Positions 1 to 8,048 of a stretch of 64,000 nt of DNA are shown here, piece after piece. The DNA lies in the NCBI RefSeq assembly GCF_013366925.1, contig NZ_JAALDK010000001.1, forward strand, positions 5,826,001-5,890,000. The letters are read 5' to 3'. The stretch is from Paraburkholderia youngii (lineage in GTDB: Bacteria > Pseudomonadota > Gammaproteobacteria > Burkholderiales > Burkholderiaceae). The notes under the pieces are model-generated. The model searched no databases and was not told the DNA's origin. It saw only the letters and a list, made by a program, of their open reading frames with translations. The position numbers and the translations under genes are program-made. Position 1 is the stretch's first letter. Every line of letters begins with the position of its first letter.

Positions 1-1238
1 GACCAGTTCAGCGCGATCAGCTGTCCGCCGACGAGCGGCCCGATCACCGAACCGATCCGGCCGATGCCGAGACTCCAGCCGATGCCGGTCGAGCGCAGCG
101 CGGTCGGATAGAAATGCCCGGCGAGCGCATTGACCGCCGGCTGTCCGCCGACCACGCAAAAGCCGCCCGCGAACACGACGACGAGCAGCCACGGCAGCAG
201 ATGCGCGACCGCGCCGATCGTGCCGACCGCGACCGTGGCAACCGCGAAGCACGCGAACAGCACGCGCACGAAACCCATGCGCTCGATGAACCAGCCGAGC
301 AGCAGCGTGCCGATCACGCCACCCGTCTGCAGCACCGTGCCGACGATCACCGCCGTGCCCGGCGTGTAGCCGGCTTCGCGCATCACGGTGGGCAGCCAGT
401 TGGACAGGAAGTACAGCACGATCAGGTTCATGAAGCTGATCGCCCACAGGATCAGCGTGACCGGACCGCGTCCCGCGCGGAACAGCTCCGCGACCGGCGC
501 GCCGTCGTTGCGCTTTTCGCTGACGACGAGGCGCGTGTTCGCGTTGATCGGCAAGGCCGGGTCGAACTTCGCCAGCCAGCTCGCTGCGCGCGCACTGCGC
601 CCTTTCAGCACCAGAAACTGCAGCGACTCCGGCAGCGTCGCCAGCATCGCGAACGCGAGCAGCAACGGCACCGCGCCGCCGACCCAGAACACCGCGCGCC
701 AGCCGTAGGCCGGAATCAGCGCGGCGCTGACGAAGCCGCCGAGCGCCGCGCCGAGCGTGAAGCCGCACGACACCAACATCATGCGCTTGACCCGATGCGC
801 GGGCGTCGAGAATTCGCCGACCAGCGCCATCGCGTTCGGCATGATGCAGCCGAGCCCGAGACCGGTGATGAAGCGCAGCGTGATCAGCGCGGGAATCGTC
901 GCGACGAACGGCGTGGCGAGCATCGACAGCGAGAAGAAGAACGTCGCGCCGATCAGCACCGGCCGGCGGCCGATGTGGTCGGCCAGTACCGACAGCCCGA
1001 GCGCGCCCAGCAGCATGCCGAACAGGCTCGCGCTAAAGACGGGGCCGAGCGCGGTTTTCGCGACATGCCATTCGGCGATCACGCTGGGCGCGACATAGCC
1101 CATCGCTTGCGCGTCGAAGCCGTCGATCAGCAGACACAGCCCGCACAGCGCGAGCAGCATCGCCTGAAAAGTCGGGCGATGCGTTTCGGCAAGCACGCGC
1201 TCGACTTCGATCACATTGGCGGCGGGTTGGTCACTCAT
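1..1238 (-). CDS. MFS transporter, aromatic acid:H+ symporter (AAHS) type, partial
   Basis: Inner-membrane secondary transporter. The reading frame starts at ATG 1238 and runs off the left edge, giving about 412 residues of an expected 440-460. Hydrophobic helices repeat throughout. The N-terminal segment carries the DGFD motif that marks the AAHS branch (PcaK/BenK-like carriers of 4-hydroxybenzoate, benzoate and relatives), and the loop between helices 2 and 3 has an ADHIGRRP signature (MFS motif A); the ITLRFITGLGLG stretch fits helix 4. The substrate cannot be told from sequence. It is divergent from the EAL-like gene, and a tandem palindrome lies 31 bases upstream of the start, so it is probably controlled by a local repressor or activator. 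The C-terminus is outside the window. Confidence 0.85.
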   Translation of the reverse strand, partial: MSDQPAANVIEVERVLAETHRPTFQAMLLALCGLCLLIDGFDAQAMGYVAPSVIAEWHVAKTALGPVFSASLFGMLLGALGLSVLADHIGRRPVLIGATFFFSLSMLATPFVATIPALITLRFITGLGLGCIMPNAMALVGEFSTPAHRVKRMMLVSCGFTLGAALGGFVSAALIPAYGWRAVFWVGGAVPLLLAFAMLATLPESLQFLVLKGRSARAASWLAKFDPALPINANTRLVVSEKRNDGAPVAELFRAGRGPVTLILWAISFMNLIVLYFLSNWLPTVMREAGYTPGTAVIVGTVLQTGGVIGTLLLGWFIERMGFVRVLFACFAVATVAVGTIGAVAHLLPWLLVVVFAGGFCVVGGQPAVNALAGHFYPTALRSTGIGWSLGIGRIGSVIGPLVGGQLIALNW

Positions 1239-1268
1239 TGGGGCCTCCCTCGAATTGGGCGGAATCAG

Positions 1269-1306
1269 GTTTTACGAATAGTAAAACGAATTACGAATAG
1301 TGAAAC
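1269..1306. promoter_or_regulatory. Tandem 19-bp palindromic operator upstream of the MFS gene
   Basis: Two 19-base units abut exactly. Unit 1 (1269-1287) is GTTTTAC-GAATA-GTAAAAC with perfect 7-base arms. Unit 2 (1288-1306) is GAATTAC-GAATA-GTGAAAC, 16 of 19 positions identical to unit 1. The shape resembles operators of IclR-family regulators of aromatic uptake and catabolism. The cognate regulator is not identified; the IclR gene at 2378-3163 is one candidate. Confidence 0.6.
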
Positions 1307-1504
1307 TAACGTATACCCCTGGAAACGTGCGTGCCAACCTCGTGATTGCGCGCTGAGCCCCGGCCAATAAGCGTTAGGCCAATAACGTTATGAGCATTTT
1401 GTTAATCTGCGCAGGGCGCGTACTGCTACCATCAATGGATGCGGCCATCGCGTCGCGCAGCCACGCGCCCGGTGCGCGTTCATCGTCGCCTTTCATTCGC
1501 CTTC

Positions 1505-2338
1505 ATGATTTCGCCGACCATCCCCGATCTGATCGCCCGCGCCGCTCATCACCCGTTTCTCGGCGAGCATCTGGCCATGGGACAAGGCGCGCACGCCGGC
1601 ATTGCGCTCGCGCATTTCGACGGCATCGAGCTCACGAGCGCCTACGAGCCGATCTTCGACATCAGCGTGCATGGGCTCGCGCAGTCGCTGTCATGCGGCG
1701 CGGAAGGGGTCGACCGCTTCGGTGACGAGCTCGGCTTTCAGGCGGTCACGCACCGGCTCGGCGCACCGCCGTTCGACGTGTTCGATCCGTTCGACAACAT
1801 CGCCGACGATCAGCAGCTGGTCGCGCTGGATCGTATGTCGCGCGCGCTGCACGCAATCAACTTCTTCGGGCCGCAGCGGCATGGGCTGCTGTTTCTACGC
1901 GTGCACGAGAGGCTGTTGAAGAGCGTGAAGTACGACCACGGCCGGCATTTTTCGAGCGTGCTGACGTCGTTCAATTTGAGTCCGACGCGCATCGTCATCG
2001 AGCTGCCGGCGGCGGCGGTCGCGCACAAGACGTTTCTGGGCTATCTGACGCGCAGCTATCAGCACTACGGCTTCAAGGTGGCGGGCAATCTGTCGAACGC
2101 GGGGCAGATCCTGTCGGTATCGGAAACCGCACGGCTCGATTTCATCAAGATGGATGCGGCGGCCGCGTTGCGCGATGCGACCGTGAAGCCGCTCGTCGGC
2201 TACGCAGGCCGGCTGCGGGTGCCGCTGATTTTCAATCGCGTGATGGACGAGACGCAGTTCTCCGCGCTACAGCAGTACGACGTGCGGTTCGTGCAAGGGC
2301 CATTGTTCAACGCGCATTATCACGATCGCGCGGCGTGA
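1505..2338 (+). CDS. EAL-domain-like protein, probably catalytically inactive
   Basis: 277-residue protein with the overall pattern of an EAL (c-di-GMP phosphodiesterase) fold: a YEPIFDI segment near residue 40 where active enzymes have YQPIVD, a strand-turn RIVIELP near residue 165, and a late LDFIKMDAAAAL segment corresponding to the DxIKID strand. The EAL(V/L)R catalytic signature that should follow YQPI is absent; the region reads GLAQSLSCGAEGVDRF instead, and DDFGTG is not recognisable. I infer a degenerate EAL that may bind but not cleave c-di-GMP, or bind a partner. ATG 1505 was chosen because the domain begins soon after; the frame is open to 1439. It is followed closely by the convergent IclR gene. 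Confidence 0.65.
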   Translation: MISPTIPDLIARAAHHPFLGEHLAMGQGAHAGIALAHFDGIELTSAYEPIFDISVHGLAQSLSCGAEGVDRFGDELGFQAVTHRLGAPPFDVFDPFDNIADDQQLVALDRMSRALHAINFFGPQRHGLLFLRVHERLLKSVKYDHGRHFSSVLTSFNLSPTRIVIELPAAAVAHKTFLGYLTRSYQHYGFKVAGNLSNAGQILSVSETARLDFIKMDAAAALRDATVKPLVGYAGRLRVPLIFNRVMDETQFSALQQYDVRFVQGPLFNAHYHDRAA

Positions 2339-2377
2339 CACGGCGGGGCCGGTTGACCCGGGCGCCCCGGCCATCCC

Positions 2378-3163
2378 TCAGCCCGGCTCCCCTAGCCGCG
2401 CCGCGAGCGCCTTCAGGCGCGGCGCGACGTTCTCGCGAAACACTTCCTCCCCCATCGATGATGCCGGCCCGCTGCAGCTGAGCACGAGCCAGCGGTTTTC
2501 GCGCGGCTCGCGAAACGGCACCGCGACCGCGTTCACGTCGTCATGCCACGCGCGAAACGAGTAGCAGCAGCGCTCCGTCGCGAACGCGGCGATCTCCTGT
2601 TCGGCTTCGGCGACCAGCATCGCCCCTGCCCTGCCTGCCGCTTTTTTCAGTTCCGCGAGTAACGCGGTACGCGCGTCGAGCGGCTGCACGGCGAGATACG
2701 CGCGGCCCATCGAACTCGTCAGCATCGACAGTTTCGAGCCGGATGCGAGGCCGAGCGTCAACGCGGTCTCGCTGCGAATCGTCTCCAGATACACCATGTC
2801 GAGCCCATCCCGGCACCCGAGCGAAACCGCCGCGCCGACCTCGCGCGCGAGGCTGCGCAGGTGCGGGCGCGCGAGTTCGAGCATGTCGCTGCCCGATAGC
2901 AGCGCGAAGCCGAGCGACAGCACGCCCGCGTCGAGCGCATATTTGCCGTGTCTTTCGTCGAGCCGCAGATAGCCGAGCACGGTCAGCGTGTAGGCGAGCC
3001 GGTTCACGGTTGCCTTCGGCAAACCCGTGCGTTCGACGAAATCGCGATTGCCGAGCATCGTGTCGCCCGGCCGGAACGCGCGCAACAGGTCCAGCCCGCG
3101 GGCAAGGGCGACGACGAATTTGCGTTCGTCGAGCGGAGCGGAGAAAGTGGATGGCAGCGTCAT
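2378..3163 (-). CDS. IclR-family transcriptional regulator
   Basis: 261 residues, usual IclR length. The N-terminal winged helix-turn-helix lies at about residues 15-75 (segment [19 protein letters not shown]) and the C-terminal effector-binding domain at about 85-255 ([20 protein letters not shown] and later). It is transcribed divergently from glutaryl-CoA dehydrogenase, with overlapping palindromes in the 94-base gap, so by context it probably controls that gene and itself. This suggests a role in glutarate, lysine or aromatic catabolism, which is inference. ATG 3163 is the only start that includes the whole HTH. Confidence 0.85.
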   Translation of the reverse strand: MTLPSTFSAPLDERKFVVALARGLDLLRAFRPGDTMLGNRDFVERTGLPKATVNRLAYTLTVLGYLRLDERHGKYALDAGVLSLGFALLSGSDMLELARPHLRSLAREVGAAVSLGCRDGLDMVYLETIRSETALTLGLASGSKLSMLTSSMGRAYLAVQPLDARTALLAELKKAAGRAGAMLVAEAEQEIAAFATERCCYSFRAWHDDVNAVAVPFREPRENRWLVLSCSGPASSMGEEVFRENVAPRLKALAARLGEPG

Positions 3164-3186
3164 AGGGTGCTACACTCGGGCGTCGT

Positions 3187-3215
3187 TTGCAAAACATTGT
3201 TTCGCAACGCGGAAC
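3187..3215. promoter_or_regulatory. Overlapping palindromes between iclR-type gene and gcdH
   Basis: Two overlapping inverted repeats: TTGCaAAACattGTTTcGCAA (3187-3207, arms 4+4 with one mismatch position in each) and GTTTCGC-AAC-GCGGAAC (3199-3215, 6 of 7 arm bases complementary). Both sit in the divergent promoter region and are likely binding sites for the adjacent IclR protein. Confidence 0.55.
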
Positions 3216-3257
3216 TCAAGTCAAGCTTGTTCTGAGCGTGAAATCAGGAGATACGTC

Positions 3258-4448
3258 ATGGCCGTAGCCGCGCAGTTTCACTGGGAAGATCCGTTGCTGC
3301 TGGATCAGCAGTTGACCGAAGACGAACGCATGGTGCGCGACGCCGCCGCGGCCTACTCGCAGGACAAGCTGCTGCCGCGCGTGCTCGAAGCGTTCCGCCA
3401 TGAAAAGACCGATGTCGGGATCTTTCGCGAAATGGGCGAACTCGGCCTGCTCGGCCCGACGATTCCCGAACAGTACGGCGGCCCCGGTCTGAACTATGTC
3501 GCGTACGGGCTGATCGCGCGTGAAGTCGAACGTGTCGACTCCGGCTATCGCTCGATGATGTCGGTGCAGTCGTCGCTGGTGATGGTGCCGATTTACGAGT
3601 TCGGCTCGGACGCGCAGAAGGAAAAATATCTGCCGAAGCTCGCGCGCGGCGAGTGGATCGGCTGCTTCGGCCTGACCGAGCCGAACCACGGCTCCGATCC
3701 GGGCAGCATGGTCACGCGCGCGAAGAAGGTCAATGGCGGTTATTCGCTGTCGGGCTCGAAGATGTGGATCACCAATTCGCCGATCGCCGACGTGTTCGTC
3801 GTGTGGGCGAAGCTCGAGGAAAACGGCAAGGACCACATCCGCGGCTTTATTCTCGAGAAGGGCTGGAAGGGTCTGTCGGCGCCGGCGATCCACGGCAAGA
3901 TCGGGCTGCGCGCGTCGATCACCGGTGAAATCGTGCTCGACGATGTGTTCGTGCCGGAAGAGAACATCATGCCGGGCGTCAGCGGCCTGCGCGGTCCGTT
4001 CACATGTCTGAACTCGGCGCGCTACGGCATCGCCTGGGGCGCGCTCGGCGCGGCGGAAGCATGCTGGCACATCGCGCGGCAGTACGTGCTCGATCGCACG
4101 CAGTTCGGCCGGCCGCTTGCCGCGAACCAGTTGATCCAGAAGAAGCTCGCCGATATGCAGACCGAAATCACGCTCGGGCTGCAAGGCGTGCTGCGCCTCG
4201 GCCGCATGAAGGACGAAGGCACGGCCGCCACCGAAATCACGTCGATCATGAAGCGCAATTCGTGCGGCAAAGCGCTCGACATCGCCCGCCTCGCGCGCGA
4301 CATGCTCGGTGGCAACGGTATTTCGGACGAGTTCGGCGTCGCCCGCCATCTGGTGAACCTCGAGGTCGTCAACACCTACGAAGGCACCCACGACGTTCAT
4401 GCGCTGATCCTCGGCCGTGCGCAGACGGGTATTCAGGCGTTCTTCTGA
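3258..4448 (+). CDS. gcdH: Glutaryl-CoA dehydrogenase
   Basis: FAD-dependent oxidative decarboxylation of glutaryl-CoA to crotonyl-CoA, in lysine/tryptophan/glutarate degradation; electrons pass to ETF. The 396-residue protein has the full acyl-CoA dehydrogenase fold. Visible features are the FAD/substrate signature [16 protein letters not shown] near residue 135, the [15 protein letters not shown] strand, the [15 protein letters not shown] segment, and the catalytic base Glu375 in YEGTHD, the position typical of the glutaryl-CoA group. ATG 3258 is preceded by AGGAG at 3246-3250. A divergent IclR gene and palindromes upstream suggest substrate-dependent control. A strong shared terminator follows. 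Confidence 0.95.
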   Translation: MAVAAQFHWEDPLLLDQQLTEDERMVRDAAAAYSQDKLLPRVLEAFRHEKTDVGIFREMGELGLLGPTIPEQYGGPGLNYVAYGLIAREVERVDSGYRSMMSVQSSLVMVPIYEFGSDAQKEKYLPKLARGEWIGCFGLTEPNHGSDPGSMVTRAKKVNGGYSLSGSKMWITNSPIADVFVVWAKLEENGKDHIRGFILEKGWKGLSAPAIHGKIGLRASITGEIVLDDVFVPEENIMPGVSGLRGPFTCLNSARYGIAWGALGAAEACWHIARQYVLDRTQFGRPLAANQLIQKKLADMQTEITLGLQGVLRLGRMKDEGTAATEITSIMKRNSCGKALDIARLARDMLGGNGISDEFGVARHLVNLEVVNTYEGTHDVHALILGRAQTGIQAFF

Positions 4449-4476
4449 TGCCGATGCTGGCGTTCCGATGGTGCAA

Positions 4477-4510
4477 AAAAAGCCGGTTCATTCGAACCGG
4501 CTTTTCTGTT
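4477..4510. terminator. Bidirectional intrinsic terminator between gcdH and peroxiredoxin
   Basis: Perfect 9-bp stem AGCCGGTTC (4481-4489) / GAACCGGCT (4494-4502) with loop ATTC, flanked by an A-run on the left (4475-4481) and a T-rich tail on the right, so it can end transcription from both convergent genes. Confidence 0.85.
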
Positions 4511-4524
4511 TGATGCCGCGCAGC

Positions 4525-5163
4525 TTACTGGTTCGGCTGCGGCGTCATGCGCAGGTACGGACGCAGTGCCTTGTAGCCCTTCGGGAATTTCTGCTTGATC
4601 ACTTCTTCGTCCTTCAGCGACGGCACGATCACGACGTCATCGCCCTGCTTCCAGTTGCCCGGCGTCGCGACCGAGTGACTGTCGGTCAGTTGCAGCGAAT
4701 CGATCACGCGCAGCACTTCGTCGAAGTTGCGGCCGGTACTCGCCGGATACGTGATGATCAAACGCACCTTCTTATTCGGATCGATGACGAACAGCGAACG
4801 CACGGTGAACGTTTCGTTCGCGTTCGGATGAATCATGTCGTAAAGCTGGGAGACCTTGCGATCGCCGTCCGCGAGAATCGGAAAACCGACGTTGGCGGCC
4901 TGCGTCTCGTTGATGTCCTTGATCCACTCCTTGTGCGACTCCGCGCTGTCTACCGACAACGCGATCGTCTTCACGTTGCGCTTTTCGAACTCGCTTGCAA
5001 GCTTCGCGGTCAGGCCCAGCTCGGTCGTGCAGACCGGCGTGAAGTCGGCAGGATGCGAGAACAGCACGCCCCAGCTATTGCCGAGCCAGTCGTGAAAACT
5101 GATACGGCCAATGCTCGACTCCTGTTCGAAATCCGGCGCAATGTCGCCAAGACGTAGACTCAT
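4525..5163 (-). CDS. 1-Cys peroxiredoxin (PRDX6/AhpC-TSA family)
   Basis: Thiol peroxidase that reduces H2O2 and organic hydroperoxides in the cytoplasm. 212 residues. The peroxidatic Cys45 is in the PVCTTE motif, and there is no other cysteine in the protein, so no resolving Cys is available: a true 1-Cys enzyme that needs an external thiol. The long C-terminal domain (from about residue 150, with GNWKQGDDVVIVPSL) is typical of the Prx6 subgroup. ATG 5163 was chosen over an in-frame start further upstream because AGGAG (minus strand, complement at 5171-5175) sits at ideal spacing. It stands alone, convergent to gcdH. Confidence 0.92.
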   Translation of the reverse strand: MSLRLGDIAPDFEQESSIGRISFHDWLGNSWGVLFSHPADFTPVCTTELGLTAKLASEFEKRNVKTIALSVDSAESHKEWIKDINETQAANVGFPILADGDRKVSQLYDMIHPNANETFTVRSLFVIDPNKKVRLIITYPASTGRNFDEVLRVIDSLQLTDSHSVATPGNWKQGDDVVIVPSLKDEEVIKQKFPKGYKALRPYLRMTPQPNQ

Positions 5164-5505
5164 AGTGCATCTCCTGTAGGTATTCGGAACGTATCCAGAT
5201 ATGGTCGCGGGCGTGTGCCCGCGACGGCCCGTCACGATAAAGCATAAGGCCGCGGTGGTACATGGCGAACCAAGATCGCGTCAGTACTTTATGCGTTTTT
5301 GTAATTTTCTCCGGTTTGATGGAAACTTTGCGGGACAGATCAACTCAATCCGATACCGGTCTGGAGCAAAGTGCCCTCAACCTGGTGTCGCCACGCGCTG
5401 CCGGGAACGGATCGTGCGTCGGTGGCCGGCAACCGGCACTAGGCTCGCCAGCGACCGTTTCTTTGGTTACGATTTACGCGTAGCGTGAGACAAAGGGAGC
5501 TGTCA
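5164..5505. other. Non-coding interval between prx and the elaB-like gene
   Basis: About 340 bases with no convincing gene. It holds the ribosome binding site of the peroxiredoxin gene and a perfect 9-bp hairpin, GTCGCGGGC (5204-5212) / GCCCGCGAC (5217-5225), in what would be the peroxiredoxin 5' leader or promoter. Divergent promoters are expected here. A 73-codon reading frame at 5262-5483 lacks a good ribosome site. Confidence 0.5.
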
Positions 5506-5808
5506 ATGTCGGAAGTCAACAAGGAGAGATTGATGTCGGATATCAAAACCGTCCTCGCGGACGCTGAAGACCTGCTGAAACAGGCCGCGAGCGCTACCGG
5601 CGAACGCGCGTCCGAACTGCGCGAGACCGCGCTGACGCGCCTGAAGCAGGCGAAAGAAAAAGCAGCCGACGTTCAGGTCGTGGTCGTCGAAAAAGGGAAG
5701 AAGGCTGCCCGCGCTACCGACGACTACGTGCACGAACATCCGTGGGCGTCCATCGGTATCGCCGCCGGCATCGGCATGGTGGTCGGTCTGCTGATCAATC
5801 GCAAGTAA
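5506..5808 (+). CDS. ElaB/YqjD/DUF883-family membrane-anchored protein
   Basis: 100-residue protein with a long amphipathic, Ala/Glu/Lys-rich helix (residues 8-70) followed by a conserved HPWASIGIAAGIGMVVGLLI tail anchor and a short NRK end. This is the hallmark of ElaB/YqjD, inner-membrane proteins of stationary phase that bind ribosomes in E. coli. ATG 5506 is preceded by GGGAG. It is the first of three co-directional small genes, as in the yqjD-yqjE-yqjK cluster. Confidence 0.85.
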   Translation: MSEVNKERLMSDIKTVLADAEDLLKQAASATGERASELRETALTRLKQAKEKAADVQVVVVEKGKKAARATDDYVHEHPWASIGIAAGIGMVVGLLINRK

Positions 5809-5941
5809 AGGCCGATGAATCCGCCGGAGCAGGCATGTCCGGCGCACCGGCGATACGGGCGGACCGGCGCGAGCCTCGCCGGTCCCCTTCTGCTGGCGCG
5901 CGTGCGCGCTGGCCAGGCCCTCACGCGCAACGCCCACAGCC

Positions 5942-6331
5942 ATGACGACCGAAACACACTCGCAGCGCGCAGAACACAGCCCGTTGCGCCGTATTCTCAG
6001 TTCCGTGTTTGCGATTCTGCAGACGCGGCTCGAACTGGTGGGCATCGAACTCGCCGAGGAAAAAGACCGCCTGCTCGGCGTGCTGTTTCTCGGCCTTGCC
6101 GCGATGATGCTCGCCACGATGGCCTTGATCGCGTTGACCGCACTCGTCGCCATTGCCTTCTGGGACACCTACCGATGGCAGGCGCTTGCCGGCATCACCG
6201 CGGTCTACGCGATTGCTGGGCTCGCCTGTGCGCTGAAGGCGCGCAGCGGTTTGCGCAATGCGCCGCTGGTATTCGAAGCGACCCTCGCCGAGTTCGAAAA
6301 GGATCGCGAAGCGTTTCGCAGCCGCGACTGA
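5942..6331 (+). CDS. YqjE-like / phage-holin-superfamily inner-membrane protein
   Basis: 129 residues: a cytoplasmic N-terminus with SVFAILQTRLELVGIELAEE, the typical YqjE (DUF1469) signature, then two hydrophobic helices (about residues 45-70 and 78-98) and a charged C-terminus rich in Glu. It probably forms a membrane complex with the ElaB-like protein. The holin-like name reflects topology only; there is no sign of lytic function. It lies 133 bases after the preceding gene, within the same transcriptional direction. Confidence 0.8.
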   Translation: MTTETHSQRAEHSPLRRILSSVFAILQTRLELVGIELAEEKDRLLGVLFLGLAAMMLATMALIALTALVAIAFWDTYRWQALAGITAVYAIAGLACALKARSGLRNAPLVFEATLAEFEKDREAFRSRD

Positions 6332-6388
6332 TGGGCAAGTTTGTCTGCATCCGATCCATCGCCTCACCTCCACTCCCGCCGACACGCC

Positions 6389-6904
6389 ATGAGCCCATCC
6401 CGTCCCGATACAGCCTTTCGTAACAAGCGCCATCCGTCGAAGGATCTGAGCGCCCCGCATCTGCGGGCGCTGCGCAAGGAATTGCTGCTCGTGCGCGCGG
6501 ATGTCGAACGCGTCGAGCTCGCGCAGGCCGCCTTCGAACTGCGCCGGGCCGTCACGCATTTCAGCTGGCTCAAGTTCGTGATCCCCGGCTTCGGCGGCTT
6601 GCGCGTCGGCAAAGGGCCGAAGGCGAGCGTGCTCAACGCGGGCACGATCGGCGCATTGCTCAAGCAGTACCCGTTGATCAGCTCGATCGTTTCGCTGTTG
6701 CTCGCCAAACCGCTGCGCGCGACGGTCATCAGGAGCGCGAGGCCCGCGCTCAAGTGGGGCGGCCTTGCGCTCGGCGCGTGGGAAGCGGTCCGGGTCTGGC
6801 AACAGATGAATAACGAGTCGGCGGCGGCGCGGGCGGCCGCGGCGGCTTCCGCTACGGCGCAGTCGGCGGCAGAGCAGGCCGATTCGACGAGAAGCGGCTA
6901 TTGA
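6389..6904 (+). CDS. DUF3318/YqjK-like protein, third gene of the elaB-type cluster
   Basis: 171 residues. The N-terminal half is basic and helical (LRALRKELLLVRADVERVEL), the middle has a hydrophobic stretch (LKQYPLISSIVSLLLAKPL) and a second short one (WGGLALGAWEAVRVWQ), and the C-terminus is Ala/Gln-rich. This matches the uncharacterised third partner of YqjD-YqjE clusters in Burkholderiales. ATG 6389 is taken as the start; a TTG at 6341 in the same frame is possible, and neither has a strong ribosome site. Function unknown beyond probable membrane association. Confidence 0.65.
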   Translation: MSPSRPDTAFRNKRHPSKDLSAPHLRALRKELLLVRADVERVELAQAAFELRRAVTHFSWLKFVIPGFGGLRVGKGPKASVLNAGTIGALLKQYPLISSIVSLLLAKPLRATVIRSARPALKWGGLALGAWEAVRVWQQMNNESAAARAAAAASATAQSAAEQADSTRSGY

Positions 6905-6991
6905 GGTCCTGGCCGCTGCGAGTGGCTGCGATCTGCGAACTCTCGGATGTCTCGCTCGCAAGGCTGCGCGCGTCGGTTTTCAATTCACCCG

Positions 6992-7423
6992 CTAACCCGT
7001 ATTCCAGCATTCGCTGCTCGTGGGCGCCGCGCCGCTCGTGTCATTTCTATTGCCTCGCTGACCTGTCGCGTCCAGCGTGAACGCGCCGCACGGGTCATCG
7101 CGCATCGGGCCCGCTTCCGCTGGAACCGCTTCGATCGAATAGCCGCCGTTCGTATCGTCCGCGGGCAGCACGCGCACGCGATACACCGGCGCGCCGAACT
7201 GCGGCGCCTGATCGATGCCCGGTGGCAAGGCCGGCACGCCATCGCTCGCCGCGGCCTCGACGAATTGCGCAGCCCGATATAACGCCGACGCCGCGTCGAT
7301 GCGATGGGTGCGCGCGATGTGGCTTCGATACGAAGGGATCGCAAACGCGGCGAGCGTGGCGGCAATCGCGAGCGCGATCACGAGTTCGAGCAGCGTGAAT
7401 GCGGATGTGTTCGGCCTTTTCAT
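6992..7423 (-). CDS. pilE: Type IV minor pilin, PilE-like
   Basis: 143-residue prepilin. After a 7-residue basic leader it has the class IVa cleavage region SAFTLLELVIALAIAATLA, with Glu at +5 but Ala instead of the usual Gly at -1, which prepilin peptidase can accept. The hydrophobic N-terminal helix is followed by a YRAAQFVEAA-type alpha-helix and a globular domain with Cys near residues 115 and 139 that can form the D-region disulphide. ATG 7423 was chosen because the leader is then of normal length; the frame is open upstream. Last gene of the fimT-pilV-pilW-pilX-pilE operon. Confidence 0.85.
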   Translation of the reverse strand: MKRPNTSAFTLLELVIALAIAATLAAFAIPSYRSHIARTHRIDAASALYRAAQFVEAAASDGVPALPPGIDQAPQFGAPVYRVRVLPADDTNGGYSIEAVPAEAGPMRDDPCGAFTLDATGQRGNRNDTSGAAPTSSECWNTG

Positions 7424-7445
7424 ACGTGTCCAGTCGGTGCGTTCC

Positions 7446-8048
7446 TCAAAATGGTCTCGCGGCAATGCGCCGCCAATGACGCTCGATCGTGCCATCCTCG
7501 GTCACCAGTTCCATCTGCAACCAGACCTGTGACTCGCCGCTCTGCCCGAAGCCGCGCGCGGTGAGCAGATAAGCGCTCGCGTTGGGTCGAGTCGAGAGAC
7601 GCCAAGGCTCGATCAGGCATTGCGGCGCACGCGATGATCCCGGCCATTGCGGCACAGGCGTGATGGCGCCTGCGTCGAACGCGGCCACAAGCCTCCATTG
7701 AGCCGGCTCACCGGATGTTAGCGGCCCATTGGGCGCGTCGCCAGGTGCCGATTGCACGTTGCGCGCGCACAAGCTCAGCGCCGAGTCGGCCGCATGGAAA
7801 GCTTGCAGATAGTCGCGCGCATTGGTCGCCGCGCGAGCGGCTGCGAGCGATGTTTCGAACCAGATCGCGGACGTGGCGAGCATCATGGCCGAGATCAACA
7901 GCACGATAGCTAGCACGACACCGCGTTGATGTGCGCGTCGGACACCGTCCCGACAACTTCGCCTAACTAAGCGTTTCGCTTTTGCACTTGCCCCGCCGCA
8001 TATGTCGTACGCGCGACAGCGTTGCGTTGCTGAGTCACGGTTTATCAC
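7446..8048 (-). CDS. pilX: PilX-like minor pilin
   Basis: 200-residue protein with a single N-terminal hydrophobic segment HQRGVVLAIVLLISAMMLA and downstream helix ATNARDYLQAFHAADSAL, the recognisable PilX pattern. There is no Glu at +5, which is common in PilX. The only start compatible with the frame is GTG 8048, whose GTGA overlaps the pilW stop codon, giving an unusually long (about 42-residue) basic leader before the cleavage site. Minor pilins of this set prime pilus assembly and sit at the tip. Separated from pilE by 22 bases. Confidence 0.8.
   Translation of the reverse strand: MINRDSATQRCRAYDICGGASAKAKRLVRRSCRDGVRRAHQRGVVLAIVLLISAMMLATSAIWFETSLAAARAATNARDYLQAFHAADSALSLCARNVQSAPGDAPNGPLTSGEPAQWRLVAAFDAGAITPVPQWPGSSRAPQCLIEPWRLSTRPNASAYLLTARGFGQSGESQVWLQMELVTEDGTIERHWRRIAARPF

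Noticed and set aside
114..1370. 418-codon plus-strand frame opposite the transporter
   Set aside because: Arg/Ala/Gln/His-rich shadow frame; the minus strand gives a clear MFS protein.
5262..5483. 73-codon frame upstream of the elaB-like gene
   Set aside because: No ribosome site, no conserved pattern, and it lies in a probable promoter region.
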